Source: Gemmobacter aquarius
Lineage (GTDB): Bacteria > Pseudomonadota > Alphaproteobacteria > Rhodobacterales > Rhodobacteraceae
Assembly (NCBI RefSeq): GCF_003060865.1
Contig: NZ_CP028918.1
Location: 3,398,001-3,462,000, forward strand
DNA length: 64,000 bases
Reading direction: 5' to 3'
A program made the translations under genes and the position numbers. Of the stretch, positions 46,533 to 57,434 are shown in pieces. The notes below the pieces were generated by a model that did not search any database, had not been told where the DNA came from, and saw only the letters and a list, made by a program, of their open reading frames with translations. Numbering within the stretch: position 1 is the first letter of the stretch; each line of letters starts with the position of its first letter.

Positions 46533-49127
46533 TCAGGCCAGCGTGCGCTGCACTTCCTCGCGCTCGAAGATTTCGATGACATCGCCTTGGCGGATGTCTT
46601 CGTAACGCTCGAACGCCATGCCGCATTCCTGACCGGACTGCACTTCTTTGACTTCGTCCTTGTAGCGTTTCAGCGTCTTCAGCGTGCCCTCGTGGATCAC
46701 CACGTTGTCGCGCAGCAGACGCACACCGGCCGACCGGCGGGCAACGCCTTCGGTGACGATGCAACCGGCAACCATGCCAACGCCCGTAACCTTGAACACT
46801 TCCTTGATCTGCGCGTAACCGATAAACGTCTCGCGCACTTCGGCTTTCAACAAGCCCGAGGCCGCTTTCTTGATGTCATCCACCAGATCGTAGATGATCG
46901 AGTAATAGCGGATCTCGACACCTTTCTGATGGGCGCTGTTACGGGCGGACGCATTGGCCCGCACGTTGAACCCGATGATCGGCGCGCCGCTGGCTTCCGC
47001 CAGACCCACGTCGGTATCGGTGATCGCACCCACGCCCGAATGCAGGATACGCACGCGCACCTCGTCGTTGCCGACCTTTTCGAGGGCCTGCACGATGGCT
47101 TCGGCAGAACCCTGCACATCGGCCTTGACCAGAACCGGCAGTTCCGAAACCGACTTGTCGGCCTTGGCCTTGGCCATAAGCTGTTCCAGCGTGGTCGCGG
47201 CACCGGCTGCGGCGCGTTTGTCCTTGGCGGCCTTCTCGCGGTAATCCGCGATCTCGCGCGCCTGCGCTTCGGTCTCGACCACGTTCAGCACGTCACCGGC
47301 TTGCGGCGTGCCGTTCAGGCCCAGAACCTCGACCGGAACCGACGGACCGGCTTCCATCACCGTCTCGCCCTTGTCGTTGATCAGCGCACGCACCTTGCCC
47401 CACTGCTCGCCGACGACAAAGATGTCGCCCTTACGCAGCGTGCCGTTCTGCACCAGCACCGTCGCAACCGGACCACGGCCCACGTCGAGCTTGGCTTCGA
47501 TCACGGCACCCTGCGCCGCCCGCTTGGGGTTGGCCTTCAGTTCCAGAATTTCCGCCTGAAGCGCGATTGCTTCCAGCAGATTGTCCAGACCCATGCCGGT
47601 CTTGGCCGACACTTCCACGTCCTGCACATCGCCCGACATCGCTTCGACGACGATGTTGTGTTGCAACAGGTCGGTCCGAACCTTGGTCGGGTCGGCACCG
47701 TGCTTGTCCATCTTGTTGATCGCCACGATCAGCGGAACCTTCGCCGCTTTCGCATGGGCAATCGCCTCGATGGTCTGCGGCATCACCGCATCATCAGCCG
47801 CAACGACCAGAATGACGATATCCGTCACCGCAGCCCCGCGCGACCGCATCGACGTAAACGCCGCGTGGCCGGGGGTGTCGAGGAACGAGATCACGGCCCC
47901 GTTTTCGGTCGTCACCTGATAGGCGCCGATATGCTGGGTGATGCCACCGGCTTCGCCCGACACCACGTTCGCCTTGCGGATCGCATCGAGCAGCGAGGTC
48001 TTGCCGTGGTCGACGTGCCCCATGATCGTCACGATCGGCGGGCGGGTGATCATGTCCTCGTCGCGGTCGTTGCCGACCGTCTCGATGGCCTGTTCCACGT
48101 CGGCATCCGAAACGCGCACTGCCTTGTGGCCGAATTCCTCGATCACCAGTTCCGCCGTATCGGCGTCGATAGCTTGGTTCATCGTGACCATCATGCCCAT
48201 TTTCATGAGCGATTTGACCACATCCGCAGCCCGCTCGGCCATACGGTTGGCCAGTTCCGAGACGACAATCGTTTCGGGCAGCTGCACGTCGCGCACCTGC
48301 TTTTCCGATTTCTGTCCCAGACCCAGCGCCTTTTGCCGTGCCTTTTCCTGCTTGCGCTTCATCGCCGCAAGCGACCGCTGGCGTCCGCCCTCGTCTGATG
48401 TCGCATCCGACAGCGTCAGCTTGCCCGCGCGGCGGCCTTCGTCGCCTTTGGTCTTGGCGCGGTCACGGTCGGTCGCCCGCTCGTCCCGCTCGCGTTCCGA
48501 TTTGCGCGGAGCCAGCGCAGGCGCCAGATTGCGCGTCCGCGGAACCGCAGCCTCACCCGGAGCTGGCGCAGGCGCAGGCCCGTCACCACGATCGAGCGGC
48601 TTGTCGGCCGATGCCGGCGCGGCGGGCTGCCTGCGGCTCGTGCCAAGAACATCGGCCTTTCGGGCCGCTGCGGCAGCGATGCGCGCTTCGGCCTCGGCCT
48701 TGCGGGCCGCTTCCTCTTCTTCCGCCTTCAGCCGCAGGGCTTCCAGACGGGCACGCTCTTCGCGCTCTTTGGCTTCGATCTCTTCGCGGCGGCGGGCGCG
48801 ATCTTCGCCCCGCAGCTTTTCATCCTCGGCCCGCTTGGCGTTATCTTCCGCTTCACGTGCCTTGGCAGCCTTCAAGGCCGCCAGACGGCGCTCCATCTCC
48901 GCATCGGAAATGCCAGCCGGACGCTTGGACGGGTCGCCCAGATGCGGGTTCGCCCCGGGCGTCGCAGCACCGGTCGCGCCGGGCTTTGCCGGGACCACAA
49001 CGCGTTTGCGCTTGGTCTCGACCACGACGCTTTTCGTCCTGCCATGGCTGAAGCTCTGCTTCACCTGCCCCGAACGCGGAGCACCACCACCCAGGCCGAG
49101 GGGTTTCTTGCCGTCAGTATCGCTCAT
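46533..49127 (-). CDS. infB: translation initiation factor IF-2
   Basis: An 864-residue IF-2. The N-terminal IF2_assoc and Ala/Glu/Lys-rich charged linker (about 95-300) is followed by the GTPase with G1 GHVDHGKT at 370-377, DTPGHAAF and NKMDKHGA, then domains II-IV. It delivers fMet-tRNA to the 30S subunit. ATG 49125-49127 overlaps the ylxR stop by 4 bp; the frame continues upstream inside ylxR. Last gene of rimP-nusA-ylxR-infB. Confidence 0.97.
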   Translation of the reverse strand: MSDTDGKKPLGLGGGAPRSGQVKQSFSHGRTKSVVVETKRKRVVVPAKPGATGAATPGANPHLGDPSKRPAGISDAEMERRLAALKAAKAREAEDNAKRAEDEKLRGEDRARRREEIEAKEREERARLEALRLKAEEEEAARKAEAEARIAAAAARKADVLGTSRRQPAAPASADKPLDRGDGPAPAPAPGEAAVPRTRNLAPALAPRKSERERDERATDRDRAKTKGDEGRRAGKLTLSDATSDEGGRQRSLAAMKRKQEKARQKALGLGQKSEKQVRDVQLPETIVVSELANRMAERAADVVKSLMKMGMMVTMNQAIDADTAELVIEEFGHKAVRVSDADVEQAIETVGNDRDEDMITRPPIVTIMGHVDHGKTSLLDAIRKANVVSGEAGGITQHIGAYQVTTENGAVISFLDTPGHAAFTSMRSRGAAVTDIVILVVAADDAVMPQTIEAIAHAKAAKVPLIVAINKMDKHGADPTKVRTDLLQHNIVVEAMSGDVQDVEVSAKTGMGLDNLLEAIALQAEILELKANPKRAAQGAVIEAKLDVGRGPVATVLVQNGTLRKGDIFVVGEQWGKVRALINDKGETVMEAGPSVPVEVLGLNGTPQAGDVLNVVETEAQAREIADYREKAAKDKRAAAGAATTLEQLMAKAKADKSVSELPVLVKADVQGSAEAIVQALEKVGNDEVRVRILHSGVGAITDTDVGLAEASGAPIIGFNVRANASARNSAHQKGVEIRYYSIIYDLVDDIKKAASGLLKAEVRETFIGYAQIKEVFKVTGVGMVAGCIVTEGVARRSAGVRLLRDNVVIHEGTLKTLKRYKDEVKEVQSGQECGMAFERYEDIRQGDVIEIFEREEVQRTLA

Positions 49128-49756
49128 GCCGTCTTCGTATCCTCTCCGGCGGTCTCGCCGCCGATCAGCCCGCGGATTCCCGCAAGCCTTGCCGCTTCCT
49201 CTACAACACGCGTCGTGAGTCCACCAGCCGCAAGCGCGGCGTGTATCGCACGTTCGCGCCCGAATGCCAAACCCAATTCCCCCGCGTTCAGGCAACGAAT
49301 CAACGTTTTCTCGCCTGCCGGAGGGCGCAGTTTCGCGTTTCCGCGTTCCGACCCGTCACTGGCCTGAATCAGGATTCGCGCCTTTTCCTTCACCAGCCAG
49401 TCCTTGACCTTTTCATAGCCTGTCACAGCCGATCCCGCCTTGCGTGACATAGACACCAGATCAACCACCCGCCGCGCCAGCTGACCCTCGATCAGGTCGG
49501 CCAGCCCCTCGGGCACCTTCACCGGTTGCCGCGCGGCACGGGCAAACAGCCCCTTCGTCGCAGCCTTCTCGATCGCGGCACGATCCGCCATCACGTAAAA
49601 CCCGCGGCCCGGCAACCGGCCCAGCACATCGGGCACCACCTCGCCATCGGGGCTTACGCAAAACCTGATCAACCCGCCCTTCGGCTGGCTGATACCCGAG
49701 ACGATGCATTTACGCTCCGCCTCGTCCTGATCCGTTTCCCGTCCGCCCCGCGTCAC
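49124..49756 (-). CDS. YlxR (DUF448) / L7Ae-like RNA-binding protein
   Basis: A protein of about 210 residues: YlxR domain ([37 protein letters not shown]) followed by an L7Ae-type domain ([33 protein letters not shown]). Both domains bind RNA; fusion is usual in alphaproteobacteria. The GTG at 49754-49756 (VTRGGRETD) is chosen by homology. An ATG-type start at 49825, 23 codons upstream and inside nusA, is possible. Sits between nusA and infB as in most bacteria. Confidence 0.85.
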   Translation of the reverse strand: MTRGGRETDQDEAERKCIVSGISQPKGGLIRFCVSPDGEVVPDVLGRLPGRGFYVMADRAAIEKAATKGLFARAARQPVKVPEGLADLIEGQLARRVVDLVSMSRKAGSAVTGYEKVKDWLVKEKARILIQASDGSERGNAKLRPPAGEKTLIRCLNAGELGLAFGRERAIHAALAAGGLTTRVVEEAARLAGIRGLIGGETAGEDTKTA

Positions 49757-49775
49757 TGCGGCCAAGTCCGAGGCC

Positions 49776-51386
49776 TCAGGCCTCGGCCTCCTCTTCTTCG
49801 ACGTCTGCCTCGGCAGCACCGGCAAGCTCGGTCGGATCGACCCAACCCAGCATCACCCGCGCCGTCATGATCAGCGTTTGCGCTTCCTCGAGGCTCATCT
49901 CGAACTTCTCGAGAACGCCCTCGTCCTTTTTGCGCTGCCCGTTTTCGGTCGTCCAGCCACCGGCCAGTTCCCAGTCGGCGCAGGTCGCGAAATCTTCCAG
50001 CGTCTTGATGCCGTCATTCGCCAGCGCTTCCACCATCTGGGGTGTCAGGCCCTCGAATTCAATAAGGCTGTCCTCGACACCCAAGGCACGGGCATTTTCC
50101 AGCGCCTTGCGAGCCTGCTCTTCGATGTAATCGCGGGCACGGGCCTGCAATTCGCCAGCGGTCGCCTCGTCGAAGCCGTCGATCGACAGCAATTCGTCCG
50201 TTTCGACGTAAGCCACTTCTTCCAGATTGGTGAACCCTTCCGAAACCAGCAACTGCGCCATCATCTCGTCGATATCCAGCGTGTCCATGAACAGCTTGGT
50301 CCGCTCGGCGAACTCGGCCTGACGGCGCTGGCTTTCCTCGGCTTCCGTCAGGATGTCGATATCCAGACCTGTCAACTGGCTTGCCAGACGCACGTTCTGG
50401 CCACGACGCCCGATGGCGAGCGAAAGCTGCTCGTCCGGCACCACGACCTCGATCTTGCCGGCTTCTTCGTCGATGACGACCTTCGACACTTCGGCAGGCT
50501 GAAGCGCGTTCACAAGGAACGTCGCCTGATCCTGATTCCACGGAATGATGTCGATCTTTTCGCCCTGCAACTCGTTCACCACGGCCTGCACGCGGCTGCC
50601 GCGCATACCGACGCAAGCGCCGACAGGGTCGATCGAATTGTCATAGGAAATCACGGCGATCTTGGCGCGCGATCCCGGATCGCGGGCAACGGCCTTGATC
50701 TCGATGATGCCGTCATAAATCTCGGGCACTTCCATCTTGAACAGTTCGGCCATGAACATCGGGTCGGTCCGCGACAGGAAAACCTGCGGACCGCGCGGCT
50801 CGCGGCGCACGTCCTTGATGAAGCAGCGGATACGGTCGTTCGGGCGATAGCTTTCGCGGCCGATCTTCTCGTTGCGGCGCAGGATGCCTTCGCCACGGCC
50901 GATATCGACGATGATATTGCCGTATTCCTCGCGCTTGACGACACCGTTGATGATCGTGCCCTTGCGGTCACGGAATTCTTCATACTGGCGGTCACGCTCG
51001 GCTTCGCGCACCTTTTGCAGGATCACCTGCTTGGCCGATTGCGCGGCGATGCGGCCCAGTTCGACGGGCGGAACCTCGTCGATCACCTCGTCGCCGATCT
51101 GCGGGTCAGCCAGATAGGATTTCGCCTGCTTCAGCGTCAGTTGTGCGTGATGGCTCTCGACGGCGTCGTCCTCCACAACCGTACGGATGCGCGCGAACGT
51201 AGCACGGCCGGTCTTGCGGTCGATCTTGACGCGGATGTCCAACTCGGCCCCGTAGCGCGACTTTGCCGCACGGGCGAGGGACTCTTCCATCGCCTGGATC
51301 ACAAGCTCCGGGTCGATCATTTTCTCCCGCGCGACCGCCTCGGCGGTTTGCAGAAGTTCCAACTGGTTCGCAGAAGTAATCGCCAT
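49776..51386 (-). CDS. nusA: transcription termination/antitermination protein NusA
   Basis: A 536-residue NusA with N-terminal RNA-polymerase-binding domain, S1 domain (GTIINGVVKREEYGNIIVDIG), two KH domains (VGACVGMRGSRVQAVVNEL, LSLAIGRRGQNVRLASQL), and C-terminal helix-hairpin-helix repeats plus a Glu/Ala tail. ATG 51384-51386 (MAITSANQLELL) has CGGGAGGCCCTTG upstream. It modulates pausing and termination, and could act on the terminator in its own operon leader (52045-52076). Confidence 0.96.
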   Translation of the reverse strand: MAITSANQLELLQTAEAVAREKMIDPELVIQAMEESLARAAKSRYGAELDIRVKIDRKTGRATFARIRTVVEDDAVESHHAQLTLKQAKSYLADPQIGDEVIDEVPPVELGRIAAQSAKQVILQKVREAERDRQYEEFRDRKGTIINGVVKREEYGNIIVDIGRGEGILRRNEKIGRESYRPNDRIRCFIKDVRREPRGPQVFLSRTDPMFMAELFKMEVPEIYDGIIEIKAVARDPGSRAKIAVISYDNSIDPVGACVGMRGSRVQAVVNELQGEKIDIIPWNQDQATFLVNALQPAEVSKVVIDEEAGKIEVVVPDEQLSLAIGRRGQNVRLASQLTGLDIDILTEAEESQRRQAEFAERTKLFMDTLDIDEMMAQLLVSEGFTNLEEVAYVETDELLSIDGFDEATAGELQARARDYIEEQARKALENARALGVEDSLIEFEGLTPQMVEALANDGIKTLEDFATCADWELAGGWTTENGQRKKDEGVLEKFEMSLEEAQTLIMTARVMLGWVDPTELAGAAEADVEEEEAEA

Positions 51387-51403
51387 CAAGGGCCTCCCGG
51401 AGG

Positions 51404-52021
51404 TTAGTGTCTGGTCTCGGGCGTGTCGGACGCGTCTTCGTCGTCCTCGTCGCCTTCGGTTTCTTCAATCTCGTCGAACTGGCTTTCGTCGATGATCCCC
51501 GCAGCCTTGCGCTGGCGCAGCATCTCGGCGATCAGCTCGTCGGTCAGGATCAGCTTGGCATCCGACAGCCATTCGAATTTCAACCCGATGGTCAGCGGAT
51601 TGCCGGCCTCGTCGATCTCGATCAGCACCTCGTCGCCCTCGGTGCCTTGCAGCACCCCTTTGAAGCGGCGGCGGCCGTCGATCAGCTCGGTCGTCTCGAT
51701 GCGGGCTTCATAGTCCACCCACATGTCGAAATCCTTCAGCCGCGTCAGCGGCCGGTCGATGCCGGGCGACGAGACTTCCAGAACGTAATTGTCCTCGATC
51801 GGGTCTTCCACGTCGAGCACGGCGGAAACGGCGGTCGAGATCTTGCCGCAGTCATCGACCTCGATCCCGCCATCGGGACGGTCTGCCATGATCTGCAAAA
51901 TGCGCGTGCGTCCACCCATCAGGCGGATGCGGACCAATTCGAACCCCAGCCCCTCGATGACGGGGCCGACGATGTCGGCAAGGCGACGGTCGATGGCGGT
52001 CTTGGCGATCAGATCGGACAT
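51404..52021 (-). CDS. rimP: ribosome maturation factor RimP
   Basis: A 205-residue Rim[61 protein letters not shown], with an acidic C-terminal tail. It assists 30S subunit assembly. The ATG at 52019-52021 is standard; upstream in-frame codons would run through a terminator hairpin. The SD is weak (GAAAG). First gene of the rimP-nusA-ylxR-infB operon. Confidence 0.94.
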   Translation of the reverse strand: MSDLIAKTAIDRRLADIVGPVIEGLGFELVRIRLMGGRTRILQIMADRPDGGIEVDDCGKISTAVSAVLDVEDPIEDNYVLEVSSPGIDRPLTRLKDFDMWVDYEARIETTELIDGRRRFKGVLQGTEGDEVLIEIDEAGNPLTIGLKFEWLSDAKLILTDELIAEMLRQRKAAGIIDESQFDEIEETEGDEDDEDASDTPETRH

Positions 52022-52044
52022 GGCAGCTTTCAGAGTGCAGGATG

Positions 52045-52076
52045 CAGAAAAGAAAAAAGCGGGCACAGCGGCCCGC
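52045..52076 (-). terminator. intrinsic terminator inside the rimP leader (attenuator-like)
   Basis: On the minus strand GCGGGC, loop CGCTGT, GCCCGC (52076-52059), then TTTTTTCTTTT. It lies downstream of the sigma70-like promoter at 52128-52156 and 24 bp before the rimP ATG. It may end the upstream pip transcript, but it must also be passed by every rimP mRNA from that promoter. Confidence 0.82.
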
Positions 52077-52127
52077 TCGCGTGGATCTTTGGCGTCAGGT
52101 TTGGACCCCGACTCCGCTGTTAGGGGC

Positions 52128-52156
52128 GATATACGCCCGACCCGACGCTTGTGCAA
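52128..52156 (-). promoter_or_regulatory. sigma70-type promoter of rimP-nusA-ylxR-infB
   Basis: Minus-strand TTGCAC (52156-52151), 17-bp spacer, TATATC (52133-52128). The predicted start is near 52121, giving a leader of about 100 nt that includes the terminator hairpin at 52076-52059. The only good promoter-like pair between pip and rimP. Confidence 0.65.
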
Positions 52157-52231
52157 GCGCAAGATGAAAGATCACCGCTTCCCTAACGCGGCGATTCAAA
52201 AGTCTGCATAGGGTGTGCACAGCTTGTGCAT

Positions 52232-53212
52232 TCAGGCCACCCCGTCGCGCAGCCCGTCCATGACCCGCACCAAGGCCTCGCTGATTCCGGCCTCGGACAG
52301 TGCATGCCCCGCCATCGGCACGATACGAAGCGCGCAACTGTCCCAGCCCTGCGCCAGCTTCCACGCGGCTTGCGGTGGGCAGATCATGTCGTATCGCCCC
52401 TGCACGATCACCGCCGGAAGATGCAAAATCCGCTTCTTTTCCCGCAAGATCCAGCCGTCTTCCTCAAGAAAACCGCCGTTCTGGAAGTAGTGGTTTTCCA
52501 ACCGCGCAAAGGCGCGGGCATATTCACCGGGGCTTTCGCCCATCATCCCGTCGTTCTGGATCGAGGCCAGCGCGTTCTCCCAATTGGCCCAGATCCGGCC
52601 GAACTTGGTCTCTTCCATCAGGTTGCCGGAAAACAGCCGCCGGTGATAGGCCGCAATCAGATCCTGACGTTCATCCGAAGGAATCGCATTGGCAAACCGC
52701 GCCCAAAGCTCGGGAAAGAACTGCCCCGCCCCGCCGCCATAGAACCAGTCCAACTCCTTGCGAGTCATCAGAAAAACGCCGCGCAGCACAAGGTTCGTCA
52801 CCCGCGCCGGATGGGTGATCGCATAGATCAACGCCAGCGTCGCGCCCCAACTTCCGCCGAACAAGATCCAGCGGTCGATGCCCAAAGTCTGCCGGATAAC
52901 CTCGATATCTGCGACCAGATGCCACGACGTATTCTGGATCACACTCGCATGCGGCCGCGACCGCCCGCAGCCCCGCTGGTCGAAAAGCACCACGCGATAG
53001 ACCGCCGGATCGAAATACCGCCGCATCGCCGGGCTACACCCGCCCCCCGGCCCGCCATGCAAAACGACCACAGGAATCCCCTGCGGATTGCCACATTGCT
53101 CGACATAAATGCGGTGCCCGTCCCCCATGTCGATCACCCGCTGATCGAACGGGTCGATCGGCGGGTATAAAAATTCGACTGCGCGCTTTTGGCCTGATCT
53201 GTGATCCATCAT
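52232..53212 (-). CDS. pip: proline iminopeptidase
   Basis: A 326-residue alpha/beta hydrolase of family S33. Oxyanion motif HGGPGGG (52-58), FDQRGCGRSRPH, nucleophile elbow GGSWGAT (Ser121), and C-terminal GRYDMICPP and AGHALSE carrying the catalytic Asp and His. It removes N-terminal proline from peptides. Start at 53212 or 53209 (MMDH); the longer frame overlaps ubiG and is unlikely. Divergent from ubiG with 54 bp between. Confidence 0.95.
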   Translation of the reverse strand: MMDHRSGQKRAVEFLYPPIDPFDQRVIDMGDGHRIYVEQCGNPQGIPVVVLHGGPGGGCSPAMRRYFDPAVYRVVLFDQRGCGRSRPHASVIQNTSWHLVADIEVIRQTLGIDRWILFGGSWGATLALIYAITHPARVTNLVLRGVFLMTRKELDWFYGGGAGQFFPELWARFANAIPSDERQDLIAAYHRRLFSGNLMEETKFGRIWANWENALASIQNDGMMGESPGEYARAFARLENHYFQNGGFLEEDGWILREKKRILHLPAVIVQGRYDMICPPQAAWKLAQGWDSCALRIVPMAGHALSEAGISEALVRVMDGLRDGVA

Positions 53213-53266
53213 TGCCCTATATAACCCGCCAAGGGCCAAGGACCAAGGCCTGCGAAAGGTGACAGC

Positions 53267-54007
53267 ATGACGACCCAGACAACCATCGACCCGACCGAAG
53301 TCGCCAAGTTCGAAGCCATGGCCGCCGAGTGGTGGAACCCGAACGGCAAATTCAAGCCGCTGCACATGCTAAACCCTTGCAGGCTCGACTATATCACGCG
53401 CCAGATCGCGGCCGAGTTCGACCGCGACCTTACCCGCCCCGACCCGTTCAAGGGCCTACGCATCTTGGATATCGGTTGCGGTGGCGGTCTGCTTTCCGAA
53501 CCGATGGCCCGCCTTGGTGCCACCGTGGTCGGAGCGGATGCCGCTCCGCGCAACATCCCCGTGGCGCAGCTTCATGCCGAACAGTCGGGCCTGACCATCG
53601 ACTACCGCCATACGACTGCCGAAGACCTTGCCGCAGCAGAGGAACGCTTCGACGTGGTGTTGAATATGGAAGTGGTCGAACACGTCTCGGACCCGCAGGC
53701 CTATCTGACCGCCTGCCACGACCTTCTGAAACCGGGCGGGCTGATGGTATGCTCGACCCTGAACCGCAATCCGAAAAGTTTCGTCATGGCGATCATCGGT
53801 GCCGAATGGGTGATGCGCTGGCTGCCAAAGGGCACGCATGACTGGTCCAAGTTCATCACCCCCGACGAGCTTTACGCCCTCCTCCGGACGGCGGGACTCG
53901 ATCCAGTCGACCGCAAGGGCATGGTCTTCAATCCCGCCTCATGGTCTTGGTCGTTGTCATCGCGCGATCTGTCTTGCAATTACGTGACGACCAGCCTGCG
54001 CCGCTGA
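53267..54007 (+). CDS. ubiG: ubiquinone biosynthesis O-methyltransferase
   Basis: A 246-residue class I SAM methyltransferase. Motif I is [12 protein letters not shown] (68-79); [19 protein letters not shown] near the N-terminus and the [16 protein letters not shown] block are characteristic of UbiG. It performs both O-methylations of ubiquinone synthesis. Normal length; monocistronic by context. Confidence 0.95.
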   Translation: MTTQTTIDPTEVAKFEAMAAEWWNPNGKFKPLHMLNPCRLDYITRQIAAEFDRDLTRPDPFKGLRILDIGCGGGLLSEPMARLGATVVGADAAPRNIPVAQLHAEQSGLTIDYRHTTAEDLAAAEERFDVVLNMEVVEHVSDPQAYLTACHDLLKPGGLMVCSTLNRNPKSFVMAIIGAEWVMRWLPKGTHDWSKFITPDELYALLRTAGLDPVDRKGMVFNPASWSWSLSSRDLSCNYVTTSLRR

Positions 54008-54069
54008 CCTTGCCGCTTTACGCAAACGTTAGTCCCAGCGCAGGCGGGGCACCAACGGCGCCCGTCCGG

Positions 54070-55245
54070 TCACCGCTCGGTCAACGCCTCTGACCCGCGC
54101 CAAAGCGGCTTGGTCAGATAGGTCAGCACAGTCTTGCCGCCGGTCAGCAGTTCCACCTCGGCCTGCATTCCGGGCCTGATTTGCAATGTCGCCTGCCGTT
54201 CGGTCAGTTTCGACAGGTCCACCCGCAGCGTTACCTTGTAGTGCGGGTCGCCGTTCGGATCACGGGACCGTTCATCCTTGAAGGTGTCGGCCGAAATGAA
54301 CTGCACCTTGGCCTTCAGGGTGCCGTACATCGTGTAGTCATAAGCGGACAGCTTGATCGTCGCCTCTTGCCCCTCTCGCACGCTCGCGATGTCGGCGGGT
54401 TTCACCTTTGCTTCGATGAACAACTCTTCATCCAGCGGTATGATTTCCAGGATTTCCTCGCCCGGACGCACGACGCCGCCAATCGTGGTTATCGCCAATC
54501 GGTTCACCACGCCGCGCATCGGTGCGAACAGGACCGTGCGTGACAATTGGTCCTGCGACAACCGCAGTTTCTGGCGGAGCGAGGAAAGCTCGCCCTGAAC
54601 TTTGGAATATTCGGCCGCACGGTCAAGGTCGGTCGTCGTCAGAACCTCGTTCAACCGCGCTTCGGCGTCCGACTTTGCTTTTTTGGCGCGGGTCACCTCG
54701 ATTTCGGGTGCAACGTCACGGTCGAACATGCGCTGCGTCATGTCCAACTCCTTGGCCGCCTGCTCGAGCACCGCACGGGCACCGCTGCGCTTTGCTTCAA
54801 AGTCCGTCTGCCTTGCTTGCAGCAATGACCTTTCAGAGGCCACGATTTCGGGCACGCGCGCTGCGTCTTCGGCAGGCACGTCGAACTCTGGTTTTCCTGC
54901 GGCTTCCGCCTCGAGCCGCAGGCGCCGGATGTCGAGAGCCGCGATCTGGTCAGTCAGGTCATCGACGTTCGCCTGATATTGCGTGCCCTGCAACCGGGCC
55001 AGAACCTGCCCCGCCTGCACCGTATCGCCCTCGGCCACATCCAGTTCGGCCAGGATGCCCCCTTCGAGGTTCTGGATGATCTGCGGCCGCGAGGATGATA
55101 CCACCTGTCCCGGCGCCCGCACGATTTCATCTACCCATGCAAAATGCGCCCACAGGAGGAACACCCCCAACGTTCCGGCGATCAGCCAGACCGTCCAGCC
55201 CGAGCGTCGCGCAGATTGCGAAAGCGGTGCATCAAAGGTCGTCAT
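54070..55245 (-). CDS. type I secretion membrane-fusion protein (HlyD family)
   Basis: A 391-residue periplasmic adaptor. One N-terminal membrane helix (about 17-37, WTVWLIAGTLGVFLLWAHF), biotinyl-lipoyl-like hairpin (NLEGGILAELDVAEGDTV), a long coiled coil (about 110-250), then beta-barrel and membrane-proximal parts ending VLTYLTKPLW. It bridges the ABC exporter and TolC. ATG 55243-55245 overlaps the ABC gene stop by 4 bp; the frame is open 49 codons further. Last gene of the adhesin secretion operon. Confidence 0.92.
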   Translation of the reverse strand: MTTFDAPLSQSARRSGWTVWLIAGTLGVFLLWAHFAWVDEIVRAPGQVVSSSRPQIIQNLEGGILAELDVAEGDTVQAGQVLARLQGTQYQANVDDLTDQIAALDIRRLRLEAEAAGKPEFDVPAEDAARVPEIVASERSLLQARQTDFEAKRSGARAVLEQAAKELDMTQRMFDRDVAPEIEVTRAKKAKSDAEARLNEVLTTTDLDRAAEYSKVQGELSSLRQKLRLSQDQLSRTVLFAPMRGVVNRLAITTIGGVVRPGEEILEIIPLDEELFIEAKVKPADIASVREGQEATIKLSAYDYTMYGTLKAKVQFISADTFKDERSRDPNGDPHYKVTLRVDLSKLTERQATLQIRPGMQAEVELLTGGKTVLTYLTKPLWRGSEALTER

Positions 55246-57434
55246 GACCCTGCCTTTGCCAAATGCGCGAGCACGGCATCGCGCGGGCCGTCGACCGCAA
55301 GTTTGCCGTTCTGCAAGATGACCGTCCGCTGCGTCAGTTGCAAAATCGGAATGCGATGCGTGGCGATCACGGCTGTCCGCCCTTGCAGCCAACCACCCAG
55401 TCGGGACACCAGCGTCGCCTCGAGCGTCTGGTCAAGCGCAGCCGTGGGTTCGTCCAGAATAGCAACTGCGGGGTCCTGCAACCACAAGCGGGCCCAGCCA
55501 AGCGATTGACGCTGCCCGACGGAAACACCTTCGCCCATTTCCTTGATCTCCAAGTCCAGCCCGCGCGGATGGCTGCGCACGAACGGACCCAGCCCTGAGA
55601 AATCCAGCGCAGCCAGCAACCGGTCGTCATCCCGTTCAAGCGCGTTCATCGTCAGGTTCGAGCGCAACGTGCCCGAGAACAGGCGCACTTCTTGCCCGAG
55701 GTAGCCGACGGACCGGCGCAAATCCCGAGGGTGGATCTGACCGAGGTCCAGCCCGTCGACCATGACGCGGCCACCGGTCGGTTCATAAATCCCGGCCAGC
55801 AAGCGAAGCAGGGTCGATTTTCCCGAACCGTTCGATCCCAGCACCGCCACGTGTTGACCGGCCGGAATCGCCAAGGCGGGCACGTCCACCGTTGCGCTTG
55901 CCTTGGCATCGTAACGGAACTCTACCGCACGCAGTTCAAACGCACCCTTCAGCCGATCGCGCCGAAGATAGGCGCGCCCGGGTTCTTCCGCCTGCGCTGC
56001 ATTGGCGACGGCCTCCAGCCCTTGCAGGGCTGCCTTGACGTTCGACCACCTCGCAAGTGTGCCTGACAGTTGGGACAACGGCGCCAAAGTGCGACTTGTC
56101 AGCATCGACACAGCTATGATCGTCCCGACCGTAAAGGTGCCTGCAAAAACCTCGTAGGTGCCAACCATGATCGCAAGGATATAGGTCGCCTGTTGGACGC
56201 CCTGCGCCCATGTAGTCAGCCATGTCGTCAACAGCCGTTGGTACGAGGATTTTGCCGCCGACAGCGCCACCAGCTCCGACCACAGCCGCGCGACCTTTTC
56301 TTCGCCTCGTTGGGTGGAAAGCGTTTCGTGCTCGAAAACCGCTTCGTAAAGCAACTTGGCAGAGCGCGTGCTTGCACCTTGTGTCGCGTGGGTCAGCTCG
56401 ACCATCCGCTTTTGCAGCAAAAGCCCCGGAACGACCATCAGCACTCCGCCTGCAATCAGCACCCAGACGATATTGCCGCCGATCATCGCGACCAGCGCAA
56501 GGAAGATGATCAAGAACGGCAAATCCGCCACAGTGCCGATGGTGCTTGCCGTGAAAAACTCGCGCACGGAGCCGAAATCGCGCATTGCCGCGAAAAGGGT
56601 CGATGGCTTACGCTCTCCGGGTGCTGCCTTCATTCCAAGCAATCGCTGCATCAGGCGCGCCTGTACATCGATCTCGATCTGCTTGCCGGTCGAATCCATC
56701 AGCGCAGACCGCGCCACCCGCAGCGCAGCATCCATCGCAATTGCCAGAAAGGCGCCAAGCGAGAGGACCCACAAGGTTGGCTCGGACTGGTGCGGAATGA
56801 CGCGATCGTAGATCTGCAGGGAATAAAGGGCGATGCCTGCCGCCAGGAGGTTCGACACCAGCGAGGCGGCTGAAACCTCGATCATGCTGCGGCGATGAAA
56901 GCGGAACTCGCTCCAGAACCAATGCGGCTCTTGGACCGTTTCGCTATGCCGCTCTTCGATCTGGGCAAAAGGTGCCCGCACCGTAAGGAGCTTTCCGCCA
57001 AAGGCCGGCAGAAACTCGGCCAAGGCGATCTCGCTGCGAAAGTCTGGCGCGGCAGGGTCATGGATCGTTGTGGTCAACCCCGACATCGCAAGCGCAAGCA
57101 CGACATGCCCGCCCGTCATTTCGACAAGGGCAGGCAGATCGGGAGATGACAGTTGCGCCCGTTCGATATGGTTGACCGAAAGCCCCGCCGTATCGCGCAG
57201 TGCCTGACCAAGGGCGACAAGCCCCGGTCGATTGCCAGCCTCGATCTTGACCAGTGCTTCGACCAAGTCAGTGCATGTAACCTCGGCACCGACCAAGGCT
57301 GCGGCAGTTGCAGCCAGTCGCGCCCGTGCCTGCAAAGGTCCGGTCTCGTGTTGCGCAACGGGTTGGGCTGTATGCACGGTTACAGCGTTGTTCCGCGCCG
57401 GATGCATGTCGAAGGAAATGACCTGCGTTGTCAC
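55242..57434 (-). CDS. type I secretion ABC transporter (permease/ATPase, LapB-like)
   Basis: A 730-residue exporter. The N-terminal ~150 residues resemble a C39-like domain without the catalytic Cys block (the CLD type used to hold substrates). Then six membrane helices (about 180-440) and the ATPase: Walker A GSNGSGKST (533-541), signature VSVGQRQSLG (a change from LSGGQ), Walker B AVAILDEPTAALD, and H-loop ATHR. Moves the adhesin in one step across both membranes with HlyD and TolC. ATGA overlap with the TolC gene. Confidence 0.92.
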   Translation of the reverse strand: MTTQVISFDMHPARNNAVTVHTAQPVAQHETGPLQARARLAATAAALVGAEVTCTDLVEALVKIEAGNRPGLVALGQALRDTAGLSVNHIERAQLSSPDLPALVEMTGGHVVLALAMSGLTTTIHDPAAPDFRSEIALAEFLPAFGGKLLTVRAPFAQIEERHSETVQEPHWFWSEFRFHRRSMIEVSAASLVSNLLAAGIALYSLQIYDRVIPHQSEPTLWVLSLGAFLAIAMDAALRVARSALMDSTGKQIEIDVQARLMQRLLGMKAAPGERKPSTLFAAMRDFGSVREFFTASTIGTVADLPFLIIFLALVAMIGGNIVWVLIAGGVLMVVPGLLLQKRMVELTHATQGASTRSAKLLYEAVFEHETLSTQRGEEKVARLWSELVALSAAKSSYQRLLTTWLTTWAQGVQQATYILAIMVGTYEVFAGTFTVGTIIAVSMLTSRTLAPLSQLSGTLARWSNVKAALQGLEAVANAAQAEEPGRAYLRRDRLKGAFELRAVEFRYDAKASATVDVPALAIPAGQHVAVLGSNGSGKSTLLRLLAGIYEPTGGRVMVDGLDLGQIHPRDLRRSVGYLGQEVRLFSGTLRSNLTMNALERDDDRLLAALDFSGLGPFVRSHPRGLDLEIKEMGEGVSVGQRQSLGWARLWLQDPAVAILDEPTAALDQTLEATLVSRLGGWLQGRTAVIATHRIPILQLTQRTVILQNGKLAVDGPRDAVLAHLAKAGS

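Noticed and set aside
52077..52231. tRNA gene upstream of rimP, as in enterobacteria
   Set aside because: No T-loop-like GGTTCGAATCC sequence or cloverleaf could be found on either strand.
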